A stretch of DNA of 64,000 nucleotides from Gallibacterium melopsittaci (GCF_042433085.1 NZ_JBHLWA010000013.1:1-64000); one strand, 5' to 3'; positions 18,506-28,304 are shown, counted from the first letter of the stretch. The notes: generated from the letters alone by a model not told the origin. Made by a program: numbers and translations.

Positions 18506-19660
18506 ATGCACCCAATTCAACAAGCTAAACAGGTTTTTATTGAACATTTTGCCACTCAACCAACCTTACAAGTTTATGCCCCAGGTCGAGTGAATTTAAT
18601 TGGAGAACATACTGACTATAATGATGGCTTTGTGATGCCTTGTGCCATTAATTATGGTACATCAATCTGTGGTAGTACCCGTGATGATCATCAATTCCAT
18701 ATTTTTGCTGCAGATCTTAATGAAACCGATCAATTTTCATTACTAGAAGAGATTAAACCTGTCGAACGTAAATGGTGTAACTATATCCGTGGTGTGGTTC
18801 ATTTTATCCAGCAAACTTGTCCTGAATTTAAACAAGGGGCAAATTTAGTGATTAGTGGCAATGTACCTCATTCTTCAGGATTAAGTTCTTCCGCTGCCTT
18901 AGAGGTTGCAACAGGGAAATTCTGCCAACAATTAGGTAATTTACCGCTTACCAATACAGAATTAGCCTTAATTGGACAAAAATCCGAAAATATTTTTGTT
19001 GGTTGTCAATGTGGTAATATGGATCAATTAATTTCTGCATTAGGTCAAGAACATCACGCCTTAATGATCGATTGCCGTAGTTTAGAAACCGTCCCAACGC
19101 CAATCCCAGATAATCTGGCTATTATGATTATCAACTCACATGTTAAACATGACTTAGTCGATGGTGAATACAACATTCGCCGTCAACAATGTGAACAAGC
19201 AGCCGAATTCTTTGGTGTAAAAGCATTAAGAGATGTTTCCGTCGAACAATTTAACGCCAAAGGTTTCGAACTTAAACAAACTAATCCATTAGCCTACCAA
19301 CGAGCCAAACATATTGTGACTGAAAATCAACGGGTATTAGAAGCTGTTGAAGCCTTACAACATAATGATATTAAGCGTTTAGGTGAATTAATGGCACAAT
19401 CGCATGACTCCATGCGAGATGATTTTGAAATCACCGTACCTGAAATCGACTACCTTGTAGAGCTCGCACAAGTTGCTATTGGCGATACTGGTGGTGCACG
19501 TATGACAGGTGGTGGTTTTGGCGGTTGTATTGTTGCGATTGCCCCTTATGATCGTGTTGATGCTGTGCGTAAAATTATTGCCGATAACTATGAAATACGA
19601 ACAGGATTAAAAGAGGACTTTTATGTTTGTACCGCTTCACAAGGAGTGCATTTATGTTAG
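18506..19660 (+). CDS. galK: Galactokinase
   Basis: GHMP-family kinase that phosphorylates galactose at C1. The signature GRVNLIGEHTDYNDG is near residue 30, and the ATP loop NVPHSSGLSSSAAL follows. The ATG at 18506 with GAGG five bases upstream gives 384 aa. A GTG at 18491, immediately after the galT stop, would add five residues but would place that ribosome site inside the gene. The gap to galT is 15 bp, and the 3' end overlaps galM. Confidence 0.96.
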   Translation: MHPIQQAKQVFIEHFATQPTLQVYAPGRVNLIGEHTDYNDGFVMPCAINYGTSICGSTRDDHQFHIFAADLNETDQFSLLEEIKPVERKWCNYIRGVVHFIQQTCPEFKQGANLVISGNVPHSSGLSSSAALEVATGKFCQQLGNLPLTNTELALIGQKSENIFVGCQCGNMDQLISALGQEHHALMIDCRSLETVPTPIPDNLAIMIINSHVKHDLVDGEYNIRRQQCEQAAEFFGVKALRDVSVEQFNAKGFELKQTNPLAYQRAKHIVTENQRVLEAVEALQHNDIKRLGELMAQSHDSMRDDFEITVPEIDYLVELAQVAIGDTGGARMTGGGFGGCIVAIAPYDRVDAVRKIIADNYEIRTGLKEDFYVCTASQGVHLC

Positions 19661-20682
19661 TACAAAGTCAAATTAAAGCTCCCGATAAACAATTTTATCA
19701 ACTGGTTACTCTACGTAATCTTAATGGTATGCAAATCAAATTAACTGATTGGGGCGCAACGTTATTATCCATAAAAGTTCCCGTTAATGGCCAGTTACGC
19801 GAAACATTATGCAGTTGTCCTTTAGAAAAATTAGCGGAAAATCAAGCCTACTTAGGTGCAACTATCGGGCGTTTCGCCAATCGAATTAATCGTGGCAAAT
19901 TCCGCCTGAATGGCAAAACTCAACAGCTTGTCAGAAATCAACAAAATCGTCATACCCTACATGGTGGGAACGGGTTTGATCAACGCCGTTGGCAAGTTAG
20001 TCACGTTACTGAAAATACGGTGATTTTTTCCCTATTTTCTGTCGATGGCGATCAAGGTTTTGCTGGAAATGTTTCCGTACAAGCTCGCTATCATTTAGCA
20101 GAAGATAATCGATTAATATTAGATTTAACCGCTGTTTCCGACCAAGATACCGCATTAAATCTGACTAATCATGCTTATTTCAATCTTGATGGTACAAATT
20201 CTGATGTACGCCAACATCAATTACAGCTATTTGCCGATCACTATTTACCAGTTGATCAAGAAGGTATTCCAAATCGCCCTTTAACAGCTGTAGCACAAAC
20301 TGGGTTCGATTTTCGTCAAACTAAAACGATAGCCAAAGATTTTCTATCCGATCAAGATCAACAAGCTGTTGGTGGTTATGATCATGCTTTCTTATTACAA
20401 GGGGCATTGGGGGAATTAAAAACAGCAGCGAAATTAACTTCCGCCACGGGTGACCTCTCATTATTGCTTTCTACTAATCAAGCAGCAGTACAGGTCTATA
20501 CGGGTAATTTCTTAGCAGGCAATCCAAGTCATTTTGGTACTTATCAAAATTATCAAGCGATTGCCCTAGAACCTGAAGCACTACCAGATGCACCAAATCA
20601 TCCTGAGTGGTATCAATATGGTGGGATGCAAAAAGCGAATAAACCTTATCACCATCAAATTGTGTATCAGTTTGTTAGTTAA
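19654..20682 (+). CDS. galM: Aldose 1-epimerase (mutarotase)
   Basis: Interconverts alpha and beta anomers of galactose, feeding GalK. The 342 aa include IGRFANRINRGKF, the catalytic-His segment TNHAYFNLDG and a C-terminal ALEPEALPD loop with the catalytic Glu. The ATG at 19654 overlaps the galK stop (ATGTTAG), which implies translational coupling; the ribosome site AAGGAG lies inside galK. A strong hairpin terminator follows. Confidence 0.95.
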   Translation: MLVQSQIKAPDKQFYQLVTLRNLNGMQIKLTDWGATLLSIKVPVNGQLRETLCSCPLEKLAENQAYLGATIGRFANRINRGKFRLNGKTQQLVRNQQNRHTLHGGNGFDQRRWQVSHVTENTVIFSLFSVDGDQGFAGNVSVQARYHLAEDNRLILDLTAVSDQDTALNLTNHAYFNLDGTNSDVRQHQLQLFADHYLPVDQEGIPNRPLTAVAQTGFDFRQTKTIAKDFLSDQDQQAVGGYDHAFLLQGALGELKTAAKLTSATGDLSLLLSTNQAAVQVYTGNFLAGNPSHFGTYQNYQAIALEPEALPDAPNHPEWYQYGGMQKANKPYHHQIVYQFVS

Positions 20683-20686
20683 TCTT

Positions 20687-20714
20687 AAAAGTCGGATCAT
20701 AGTATCCGACTTTT
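20687..20714. terminator. Bidirectional terminator between galM and the Nudix gene
   Basis: AAAAGTCGGAT and ATCCGACTTTT form an 11-bp perfect stem with a 6-base loop and A/T flanks on both sides, between convergent genes. Confidence 0.85.
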
Positions 20715-20716
20715 AC

Positions 20717-21118
20717 TTAATCCACTAATCCTTTCTCTGCCAAATAATCCAATACCAAACAAGCCGCTTGGGAACAAATTGCTTTATCGGCAGTAGTTAA
20801 CCAACGAATTTCTTCGATTTCTGCACTTGCTTGTAATTGCCCTTGGTAATCTCCTTGATAACAACGCATTACCACCATCACGCCTTCTGCTTTACCGTGA
20901 GCTTGTGCTTGAAAAACATCCACTAAAGATAATGTTTCAGGTATCAAATCAACGTTTAATTCTTCTTTAATCTCACGTACTAATGCTTGCTCATCACTTT
21001 CGCCAACTTCACGTTTACCTCCTGGCAAATAATATTGATCTTTACCATAAGATCGTGTCATTAATACTCGATGCTGATCCAATAAAATCCAAGCTAATTT
21101 ATCGATATGTTGTGTCAT
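20717..21118 (-). CDS. Nudix-family hydrolase
   Basis: A 133-aa protein with a complete Nudix box (GX5EX7REUXEE) at about residues 33-55, containing GESDEQALVREIKEEL. These enzymes cleave nucleoside diphosphates linked to another moiety. The substrate cannot be read from this sequence; house-cleaning of nucleotides is common for this size class. It is a single gene, convergent with galM. Confidence 0.85.
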   Translation of the reverse strand: MTQHIDKLAWILLDQHRVLMTRSYGKDQYYLPGGKREVGESDEQALVREIKEELNVDLIPETLSLVDVFQAQAHGKAEGVMVVMRCYQGDYQGQLQASAEIEEIRWLTTADKAICSQAACLVLDYLAEKGLVD

Positions 21119-21221
21119 TTATTTCTCCTATTAAATTTAGCGAGTCTGTTTCCTTGTATGAAGTTTCTTTGTTAGTATAGAGCGTTTTCAAATAATCAAC
21201 ACCTTTATTTATAGGATAGTT

Positions 21222-21575
21222 ATGCTAACTGTTTATGGAATTAAAAATTGTGATACGGTGAAAAAAACCTTATCGTGGCTGCAACAGCATCAACTTGAAT
21301 CAGTACTACACGATTATCGCCAACAAGGCGTTGATCAACATTTTTTACAACAAATTATCAATTATTTTGGTTGGGAAAATGTGGTCAACAAACGCAGCAC
21401 TACTTGGCGTAATTTAGATGAACAAACAAAAAATAATTTAAATTCAGATAATGTTGTTACTTTGCTTTTGCAACAACCTACCTTAATTAAACGTCCTATT
21501 GTACTAGGTGAACATATCCAACTGATTGGATTTAATGAAAAACAATATGCTACCACCTTTGGAGTCACAAAATGA
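21222..21575 (+). CDS. yffB: ArsC/Spx-family thioredoxin-fold protein YffB
   Basis: A 117-aa arsenate-reductase-like protein. It keeps the single N-terminal cysteine in KNCDTVKK and the ArsC fold segment IKRPIVL near the C terminus. True arsenate reductases need further cysteines or arginine contacts, and family members next to dapE are of uncertain function. Its stop overlaps the dapE start by four bases (ATGA), so the two are translationally coupled as in E. coli. Confidence 0.88.
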   Translation: MLTVYGIKNCDTVKKTLSWLQQHQLESVLHDYRQQGVDQHFLQQIINYFGWENVVNKRSTTWRNLDEQTKNNLNSDNVVTLLLQQPTLIKRPIVLGEHIQLIGFNEKQYATTFGVTK

Positions 21576-22705
21576 AACAATCGGTTATTACCTTAGCACA
21601 AGAATTAATTCGTCGTCCCTCTCTCAGTCCAAAGGATGAAGGTTGTCAACAATTAATTGCAGACCGCTTAGCAAAAATTGGGTTTAATATTGAATGGATG
21701 CCATTTGGCGAAACTTTAAATCTTTGGGCAACGCATGGTGATTCATCACCGACTATTGTCTTTGCAGGACATACTGATGTTGTTCCAACAGGCGATGAAA
21801 CGCAATGGCAGTATTCGCCATTTTCTGCGGAAATCGTTGACGATCTGTTATATGGTCGTGGTGCTGCCGATATGAAAGGATCTTTAGCTGCAATGATTAT
21901 TGCTGCTGAACAATATGTCCAACAATATCCTCACCATCAAGGACGAATTGCATTCTTAATTACTTCTGATGAAGAAGCAGCTGCAAAAGATGGTACAGTA
22001 AAAGTTGTTGAAACCTTAATGGCTCGCGGTGAGAAAGTCGATTATTGTTTAGTCGGTGAACCCTCTAGTACAGCAACATTAGGCGATATTGTAAAAAATG
22101 GTCGTCGCGGTTCAATTACAGGTAATTTGTATATTCAAGGCATTCAAGGTCATGTCGCTTATCCACATCTTGCAGAAAATCCAATTCATAAAGCTTCTGC
22201 GTTTATCAATGATTTGGTAAATATTGAATGGGATCAGGGTAATGAATTTTTCCCACCAACAAGTTTGCAAATTGCCAATATTCACGCTGGCACTGGATCA
22301 AATAATGTTATTCCTGGCGAACTCTATCTGCAATTCAATCTGCGTTTTAATACTGAAACCACTGATGACAAAATCAAACAACGAGTAGAACAGCTATTAC
22401 AACACCATCACCTTAAATATCGAATTGAATGGTGGTTATCTGGACAACCTTTTTTAACACCAAAAGGGAAATTAGTTGACGCGGTTGTGCAATCGCTACA
22501 ACAAATTGCTCACATTACTCCTACATTAGAAACAAGTGGAGGTACATCTGATGGACGCTTCATTGCATTAATGGGAGCTGAGGTTGTCGAGCTTGGACCT
22601 TTAAATAAAACAATCCATCGTGTTAATGAATGTGTCAGCTGTAAAGATCTCATTACATTAACTACAGTTCATGTTAAAATGCTCCAGCTTTTATTAGGAG
22701 AATAA
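21572..22705 (+). CDS. dapE: Succinyl-diaminopimelate desuccinylase
   Basis: Zinc metalloenzyme of lysine and meso-diaminopimelate synthesis, feeding peptidoglycan. The 377 aa carry the M20 metal ligands in FAGHTDVVPTGD, RGAADMKGSLAAM, TSDEEAAAKDG, and the C-terminal His in LNKTIHRVNE. It lies between yffB (overlap) and an M15 peptidase gene 3 bp downstream, so all three are probably one operon. Confidence 0.97.
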   Translation: MKQSVITLAQELIRRPSLSPKDEGCQQLIADRLAKIGFNIEWMPFGETLNLWATHGDSSPTIVFAGHTDVVPTGDETQWQYSPFSAEIVDDLLYGRGAADMKGSLAAMIIAAEQYVQQYPHHQGRIAFLITSDEEAAAKDGTVKVVETLMARGEKVDYCLVGEPSSTATLGDIVKNGRRGSITGNLYIQGIQGHVAYPHLAENPIHKASAFINDLVNIEWDQGNEFFPPTSLQIANIHAGTGSNNVIPGELYLQFNLRFNTETTDDKIKQRVEQLLQHHHLKYRIEWWLSGQPFLTPKGKLVDAVVQSLQQIAHITPTLETSGGTSDGRFIALMGAEVVELGPLNKTIHRVNECVSCKDLITLTTVHVKMLQLLLGE

Positions 22706-22708
22706 TTT

Positions 22709-23386
22709 ATGTTATCTACTGAGTGTTTGACAGGAAAATCTCGTCAACATTTATCCCCCATACCCTCAACTTATTCAACTGCACACTTTTTACAAAAAGA
22801 AGCAGTAACTGCCTTTTTAGGGTTACAACAAGCTGCCAAACAAGCTGGGATTAATTTGCAACCCGCAAGCAGTTTTCGTGATTTTGGACGTCAACAATGG
22901 ATTTGGAATCATAAATTTAATGGGTTACGAAAAGTACACGATGATCGAGGAAATATAATTAATGTTTCACTCTTTCCAGATTGGCAAAAATGTGAAGCTA
23001 TTTTACGTTGGTCAACTTTACCTGGGTCCAGTCGTCATCATTGGGGAACAGAAATTGATGTATTTGCACCAAACTTACTTCCTGTTGGACAACCACTGTT
23101 ACTGGAACCACAAGAATATCAAACTGGTGGTTATTTTGCTCCTTTAGTCGAATTTTTACTTGAAAATATGGAAAATTTTGGTTTTACCCTACCATTTGTT
23201 AATTTTCCTAAATATAAAAAAATGGGAGTTGAATTTTGGCATCTTAGTTATCAACCACTTGCAGATGAAGCTAAGCAACAATTTACCCCTGAAATCTTGC
23301 TTGAATCCTGGAAAGGGGAAAATATTGCTGGAAAAGAAACGATTATCGAGCACCTACCTGAAGTCTTTGAATACTTTATGCTTTAA
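22709..23386 (+). CDS. M15-family D-Ala-D-Ala carboxypeptidase-like protein
   Basis: A VanY/M15B-type zinc peptidase domain covering most of 225 aa. The metal motif SRHHWGTEID (His and Asp ligands) and EFWHLSY (catalytic Glu and third His) are both intact. No signal peptide is visible at the ATG (MLSTECLTGK), so it may be cytosolic and act on imported muropeptides or another D-peptide; an unrecognised export route is also possible. It starts 3 bp after dapE, with GGAG at the dapE end as ribosome site. Confidence 0.85.
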   Translation: MLSTECLTGKSRQHLSPIPSTYSTAHFLQKEAVTAFLGLQQAAKQAGINLQPASSFRDFGRQQWIWNHKFNGLRKVHDDRGNIINVSLFPDWQKCEAILRWSTLPGSSRHHWGTEIDVFAPNLLPVGQPLLLEPQEYQTGGYFAPLVEFLLENMENFGFTLPFVNFPKYKKMGVEFWHLSYQPLADEAKQQFTPEILLESWKGENIAGKETIIEHLPEVFEYFML

Positions 23387-23389
23387 TCA

Positions 23390-24259
23390 CTAAAAAGCCA
23401 GTTCAATAAATAATGGATTGTGATCCGAAGCAGTTGTCTGCACAGTTTTTGCTTGGATCACATTTATTCCTCTTACAAATACATAATCTAAAGGATATCG
23501 ATTAAATCGAATTCTATCATCAGGCGTGAATTGTACTTCTTGTAAACCTAGCTGTTTCATTAACTGCCGCAATAACACCGTTCTTTCTTGATTCCAAGCA
23601 TTAAAATCTCCTGCGAGAAGCACTGGCCCTGTGTGTTGTTTTATTTGATCAGTAATTTGTTGTAACTGCTGTTGATAAGCAGTAGGAATCCATTCAAAAT
23701 TGATTAAATGGGCATTAATTACTAACAAAGCTTGTGCATTATTGCGTGAATAATTTGCACTCATACTAGCCTTCGGAAAACGAATCCAAGGTTCTACAAC
23801 CGAGGCACTACAATAATATTGAGGTACAAATTTACTGATTTGGGCAACGCCAGACATCACATTACGATAAGCAAAAGGACTAGCAAAAAGTTGTTCTGGT
23901 AACGTTGGTAATAATTGAGGCAATTTTTGTTCACTGGTGACTTCTTGTAATAATAGGATATCAGCCGACTGGCTATAATGTTGTAATGCTTGTTGCCAAC
24001 CACGATCCAATCCTTTGTGTAAATTCCAGACTACTACTCGTAATTGCTTTTGTTCAATCGTTGATGCCTTTAATGTTGGATGATAACAGGTACGATCTGT
24101 CTGCTCTGTCTGTATAACAGGGGTGTGATGGACTACAGAAGAAGCAGAAATTAAAGTTGTATATGGCGAGGGATAGATTGTCACTGAATCAATTAAAAAT
24201 CCACTTAGCCCCAATAATACCAGTAAAAACAAGAAACGCTTTTTCAGCAAATTTTTCAT
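23390..24259 (-). CDS. Endonuclease/exonuclease/phosphatase-family protein, membrane-anchored
   Basis: A 289-aa protein with one hydrophobic N-terminal segment (residues about 8-25), then the EEP catalytic fold: VVWNLHKG, LLLQEV, INAHLI, LAGDFNAW, LDYVFVRG and the terminal ASDHNPL. All active-site Asn, Glu, Asp and His positions are present. It resembles the E. coli YafD type. The substrate (nucleic acid, phosphoinositide-like or other phosphodiester) is unknown; the anchor suggests the catalytic domain faces the periplasm. It converges with the M15 peptidase gene. Confidence 0.82.
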   Translation of the reverse strand: MKNLLKKRFLFLLVLLGLSGFLIDSVTIYPSPYTTLISASSVVHHTPVIQTEQTDRTCYHPTLKASTIEQKQLRVVVWNLHKGLDRGWQQALQHYSQSADILLLQEVTSEQKLPQLLPTLPEQLFASPFAYRNVMSGVAQISKFVPQYYCSASVVEPWIRFPKASMSANYSRNNAQALLVINAHLINFEWIPTAYQQQLQQITDQIKQHTGPVLLAGDFNAWNQERTVLLRQLMKQLGLQEVQFTPDDRIRFNRYPLDYVFVRGINVIQAKTVQTTASDHNPLFIELAF

Positions 24260-24366
24260 AAATTATCAAAAATTTTTAAAATATACCTACATACTACCAC
24301 TTTACTTATTAGCAATGAATTGCTTTAATAGCGCGCGTTAATGACTTTAATCCAAAAAGGCTTATT

Positions 24367-25695
24367 ATGAGCATTTATACTTATATCTGTTTTTTATCTG
24401 CCATCTCAATTATTCTCGGTTTTGTCACCAGTAAAATTAGCGATAAGATTCAATCAACTATCGCTATTACTGCAGCAGCCATGGTAGGTTCATTATTATT
24501 ACTACTATTAGGTTATCTCGGCTGGTTCCAAATCGATTCAATTGCGATTGAAGTGATGCAGAAAATCGATTTCAAAAGTTTCCTTCTTGACGGGATTTTA
24601 GGTTTTCTATTATTTGCTGGTGCTTTGGGAATTAAAATTCCTGTACTACGCGATCAAAAATGGGAAATTACTATTTTCGCCCTCTTTTCAACGCTTGCCT
24701 CAACCTTTATTGTCGGTGCGCTTATTTATCTTGTAGCAAATTTAATTAACCTCCCAATTAATTTCATTTACTGTTTATTATTTGGTGCGTTAATTTCGCC
24801 AACCGACCCAATTGCTGTACTAGCGATTATTAAAAATTTACGTGCGCCAAAACGCCTTTCTATGCAAGTTGAAGGTGAATCATTATTTAATGATGGTGTT
24901 GGTTTAGTTATTTTCGTTACTATTTTTACTGTTGCATTTAGTACCGAACAAATGACAGCGAGCGAAGTATTACATCTTTTCTTACATGAAGCGATTGGTG
25001 GTATCTTATTCGGTTTTGTGCTTGGTCTTATTGCTCACCTTTTAATTTCCTCAACCGATGATGGTAGCTTGGAAATCTTATTAACGTTAACCATCCCAAC
25101 AGCAGGCTTTATGTTAGCGAATATGTTAGGTGTTTCTGGTGCATTAGCAATGGTAGTTGCAGGTATTATGGTGGGGAACTGGACTCGCCATCGTGGCTTC
25201 TCTGAACAAAGCCAACGTTACCTTGACCATTTCTGGGAGATGATTGACCATTTCTTAAATTCACTCTTATTCTTCCTTATTGGTTTCGCGTTATTATTAA
25301 TTGATTTCACCTTTAAAGGTTTCTTAATGATGCTGTTAGCAATTCCTGTTTGCTTAGCAGCACGTTATCTTAGCCTCTGGATTCCATATTCAATTTTAAA
25401 ATTCTTCCGTACTTATAACCCATATACCTTAAAAATTATGACATGGGGTGGTTTACGCGGTGGGCTTGCCTTAGCAATGGCACTTTCCTTACCAGCGAAA
25501 ACCGTTTTTGTAAACGGAACAGATGTGAAAGATATTATCTTGATTATGACTTATGCGGTTGTAGTGTTCTCTATCCTAGTACAAGGTGTAACTATTGAGA
25601 AAATGATCAAGAAATCGAAATTAGTGGATCCAAATCGTGAGGAATACCTTACTCCAAGCAGCCACTTTGATTCTCAAGTATCTGCACATAAATAA
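24367..25695 (+). CDS. CPA1-family Na+/H+ antiporter (NhaP type)
   Basis: A 442-aa polytopic membrane protein with 11-13 hydrophobic helices. The family signatures are visible: SPTDPIAVLAI with the ion-binding Asp, GESLFNDGVGLV, and TWGGLRGGLALAMALSLP. It is expected to exchange monovalent cations for protons at the inner membrane. A short hydrophilic C-terminal tail lacks a regulatory domain. It is monocistronic, divergent from the EEP-family gene, with its own terminator. Confidence 0.9.
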   Translation: MSIYTYICFLSAISIILGFVTSKISDKIQSTIAITAAAMVGSLLLLLLGYLGWFQIDSIAIEVMQKIDFKSFLLDGILGFLLFAGALGIKIPVLRDQKWEITIFALFSTLASTFIVGALIYLVANLINLPINFIYCLLFGALISPTDPIAVLAIIKNLRAPKRLSMQVEGESLFNDGVGLVIFVTIFTVAFSTEQMTASEVLHLFLHEAIGGILFGFVLGLIAHLLISSTDDGSLEILLTLTIPTAGFMLANMLGVSGALAMVVAGIMVGNWTRHRGFSEQSQRYLDHFWEMIDHFLNSLLFFLIGFALLLIDFTFKGFLMMLLAIPVCLAARYLSLWIPYSILKFFRTYNPYTLKIMTWGGLRGGLALAMALSLPAKTVFVNGTDVKDIILIMTYAVVVFSILVQGVTIEKMIKKSKLVDPNREEYLTPSSHFDSQVSAHK

Positions 25696-25737
25696 TTTTG
25701 CTCGATATTAGAAGAATCAGTATAATTTATTCATCTC

Positions 25738-25768
25738 GCCGCACATATTTTGTGCGGCATCTTTTTTC
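25738..25768 (+). terminator. Terminator after the antiporter gene
   Basis: GCCGCACA and TGTGCGGC form an 8-bp perfect stem with a 5-base loop, followed by ATCTTTTTTC. Confidence 0.88.
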
Positions 25769-25789
25769 TTAGTTAGATAGGTAATTACA

Positions 25790-26470
25790 ATGACAGCAAC
25801 CATTATTACTATTGATGGGCCAAGTGGTGTAGGGAAAGGAACACTCTGCCAAGCACTTACTAAACATTTCGGTTTCCACTTACTGGATTCTGGTGCTATC
25901 TATCGCATTCTTGGGTTAGCTGCATGGCAACACCAACTTGATTTTAATAATGAAGAAGCTTTAACCAAACTTGCACAAACTATTCAAATTCACTTTGTTC
26001 CAGATGAAAATGGCGTACGCACACTATTAGATCAACAGGATGTAAGTGATACGATTCGTACACAACAAGTTGCTGAGTATGCGTCAAAAATTGCAGTATT
26101 TCCGCAAGTTCGTGCAGCTCTATTACAGAAACAACGTGATTTCGCCATTGCACCAGGTTTAATCGCTGATGGGCGGGATATGGGAACGATTGTCTTTCCT
26201 CAAGCAGATATTAAGTTTTTTCTCGATGCCACTGCAGAAGAACGTGCAAAAAGACGTTTAAAACAGTTGCAGGAAAAAGGAATTAATGGTAATTTTGCCC
26301 AGATTTTATCCGAAATTCAGGAACGAGATTATCGTGATAGAAATCGTGCAGTAGCGCCGCTTGTTCCAGCGGATGATGCGATTCTATTAGACTCATCTTC
26401 CCTTTCTATCAAAGAAGTCTTTTCGTTGGCATTACAACATATTCGTCAGCGACTCCCTCATTTGGGATAA
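25790..26470 (+). CDS. cmk: Cytidylate kinase
   Basis: Phosphorylates CMP and dCMP. The 226-aa protein has the P-loop GPSGVGKGT at residues 8-16, the substrate segment LLDSGAIYR, and ADGRDMGTIVFP. It lies 102 bp upstream of rpsA, the usual cmk-rpsA order in gammaproteobacteria. Confidence 0.96.
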   Translation: MTATIITIDGPSGVGKGTLCQALTKHFGFHLLDSGAIYRILGLAAWQHQLDFNNEEALTKLAQTIQIHFVPDENGVRTLLDQQDVSDTIRTQQVAEYASKIAVFPQVRAALLQKQRDFAIAPGLIADGRDMGTIVFPQADIKFFLDATAEERAKRRLKQLQEKGINGNFAQILSEIQERDYRDRNRAVAPLVPADDAILLDSSSLSIKEVFSLALQHIRQRLPHLG

Positions 26471-26482
26471 ATCGTTTTTGTG

Positions 26483-26506
26483 TGTTTATTCAAGGATGAA
26501 TAAACA
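26483..26506 (+). promoter_or_regulatory. Hairpin in the rpsA leader
   Basis: TGTTTATTC and GAATAAACA form a 9-bp perfect stem with a 6-base loop, between cmk and rpsA. There is no T run, so a leader structure or processing site is more likely than a terminator. S1 is known to autoregulate through its mRNA leader in E. coli; a link to this stem is inference. Confidence 0.4.
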
Positions 26507-26572
26507 ATTATTATCAGCCCCGTTTAATAGGATGTTAGACGGTCGTTATTAACTTATTGAAGATTAATTTAT

Positions 26573-28222
26573 ATGTCAGAATCTTTTGCTCAACTTTTTG
26601 AAGAATCACTAAAAGAACTTGAAACTCGTCAAGGTTCAATTGTTACTGGTACCGTTGTTGCTATCAACAAAGGTTTTGTTTTCGTTGATGCTGGTTTGAA
26701 ATCAGAAGCAGCTATCCCTGCTGAAGAATTCCAAAATGCACAAGGTGAAATCACTGTTCAAGTTGGTGATCAAGTTCAAGTTGCGTTAGACGCTGTTGAA
26801 GATGGTTTCGGTGAAACTAAACTTTCTCGTGAAAAAGCTGTTCGTCACGAATCTTGGATTGCCTTAGAAAAAGCATACGAAGATCAAGAAACTGTTGTTG
26901 GTTTAATCAATGGTAAAGTAAAAGGTGGTTTTACTGTTGAGTTGAATGGTGTTCGTGCATTCTTACCTGGTTCATTAGTGGATACTCGCCCAGTACGCGA
27001 TACTCTTCACTTAGAAGGTAAAGAATTAGAATTTAAAGTTATCAAATTAGACCAAAAACGTAACAATGTTGTTGTTTCTCGTCGTGCTGTTATCGAATCA
27101 GAAAATAGCCAAGAACGTGATCAATTATTAGAAACCTTACAAGAAGGTGCTGAAGTTAAAGGTATCGTTAAGAACTTAACTGACTACGGTGCATTCGTTG
27201 ATTTAGGTGGCGTTGATGGTTTATTACACATCACTGATATGGCTTGGAAACGTGTTAAACACCCAGGCGAAATCGTAAATGTTGGTGATGAAGTTACTGT
27301 TAAAGTATTAAAATTCGATCGTGATCGTACCCGTGTTTCTTTAGGCTTAAAACAATTAGGTCAAGACCCTTGGGCTGCAATCGCAGAAAATCACCCAGTA
27401 AATAGCAAATTAACTGGTAAAGTAACTAACTTAACTGATTATGGTTGCTTCGTTGAAATTTTAGATGGTATCGAAGGTCTTGTTCACGTTTCAGAAATGG
27501 ATTGGACAAACAAAAACATTCACCCATCTAAAGTCGTTAGCGTAGGTGATGAAGTTGAAGTAATGGTATTAGAAATCGATGAAGAACGTCGTCGTATTTC
27601 TTTAGGTTTAAAACAATGTAAACCAAATCCATGGCAACAATTCGCTGATACTCACAACAAAGGTGACAAAGTATCAGGTAAGATCAAATCAATCACTGAC
27701 TTCGGTATTTTCATCGGTTTAGAAGGTGGTATTGACGGTTTAGTTCACTTATCAGATATCTCTTGGAATGTTCCAGGTGAAGAAGCTGTTCGTAACTACA
27801 AGAAAGGTGACGAAGTTGAAGCTATCGTATTACAAGTTGACGCAGCTAAAGAACGTATTTCTTTAGGTATCAAACAACTTGAAGAAGATCCATTCAACAA
27901 TTTCGTTGCTGTAAACAAAAAAGGTAGTGTTGTAAGTGCGAAAGTTGCTGATGTTGATTCTAAAGGCGTAAAAGTTGAATTAGACAATGGTGTTGAAGGT
28001 TATATCCGCACAGCAGATCTTAACGGCGACGTTAATGTTGGTGATGTAGTTGAAGCTAAATACACTGGCGTTGATCGTAAAGCACGTATTGTTCACTTAT
28101 CAGTTCGTGCGAAAGACGAAGCTGAAGAAGCAGCAGCTTTAGCAAGCGTAAATAACAAACAAGAAGATGTTGTTATTCCTAACGCAATGGCTGAAGCATT
28201 CAAAGCAGCAAAAGGTGAATAA
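26573..28222 (+). CDS. rpsA: 30S ribosomal protein S1
   Basis: Binds mRNA leaders and supports initiation on structured messages. The 549 aa contain six S1 RNA-binding repeats spaced roughly 85 residues apart (for example VKNLTDYGAFVDLGG, VTNLTDYGCFVEILD, IKSITDFGIFIGLEGG). The first two are the divergent ribosome-binding ones. The codon bias is strong, as for other highly expressed genes. A strong terminator separates it from ihfB. Confidence 0.98.
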   Translation: MSESFAQLFEESLKELETRQGSIVTGTVVAINKGFVFVDAGLKSEAAIPAEEFQNAQGEITVQVGDQVQVALDAVEDGFGETKLSREKAVRHESWIALEKAYEDQETVVGLINGKVKGGFTVELNGVRAFLPGSLVDTRPVRDTLHLEGKELEFKVIKLDQKRNNVVVSRRAVIESENSQERDQLLETLQEGAEVKGIVKNLTDYGAFVDLGGVDGLLHITDMAWKRVKHPGEIVNVGDEVTVKVLKFDRDRTRVSLGLKQLGQDPWAAIAENHPVNSKLTGKVTNLTDYGCFVEILDGIEGLVHVSEMDWTNKNIHPSKVVSVGDEVEVMVLEIDEERRRISLGLKQCKPNPWQQFADTHNKGDKVSGKIKSITDFGIFIGLEGGIDGLVHLSDISWNVPGEEAVRNYKKGDEVEAIVLQVDAAKERISLGIKQLEEDPFNNFVAVNKKGSVVSAKVADVDSKGVKVELDNGVEGYIRTADLNGDVNVGDVVEAKYTGVDRKARIVHLSVRAKDEAEEAAALASVNNKQEDVVIPNAMAEAFKAAKGE

Positions 28223-28248
28223 TCTCTGATCATTCATTGATTTGAAAT

Positions 28249-28278
28249 AAATCCGATATGCCTAGCATATCGGATTTT
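28249..28278 (+). terminator. Terminator after rpsA
   Basis: AAATCCGATATGC and GCATATCGGATTT form a 13-bp perfect stem with a 3-base loop, then TTC. It lies 26 bp after the rpsA stop and 27 bp before ihfB. Confidence 0.85.
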
Positions 28279-28304
28279 CTGCGATTAGACAGAAGGAGAC
28301 TAAC

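Noticed and set aside
17447..20682. Missing galE as evidence of a broken galactose pathway
   Set aside because: In other Pasteurellaceae galE lies apart from galTKM, so its absence here says nothing about pathway loss.
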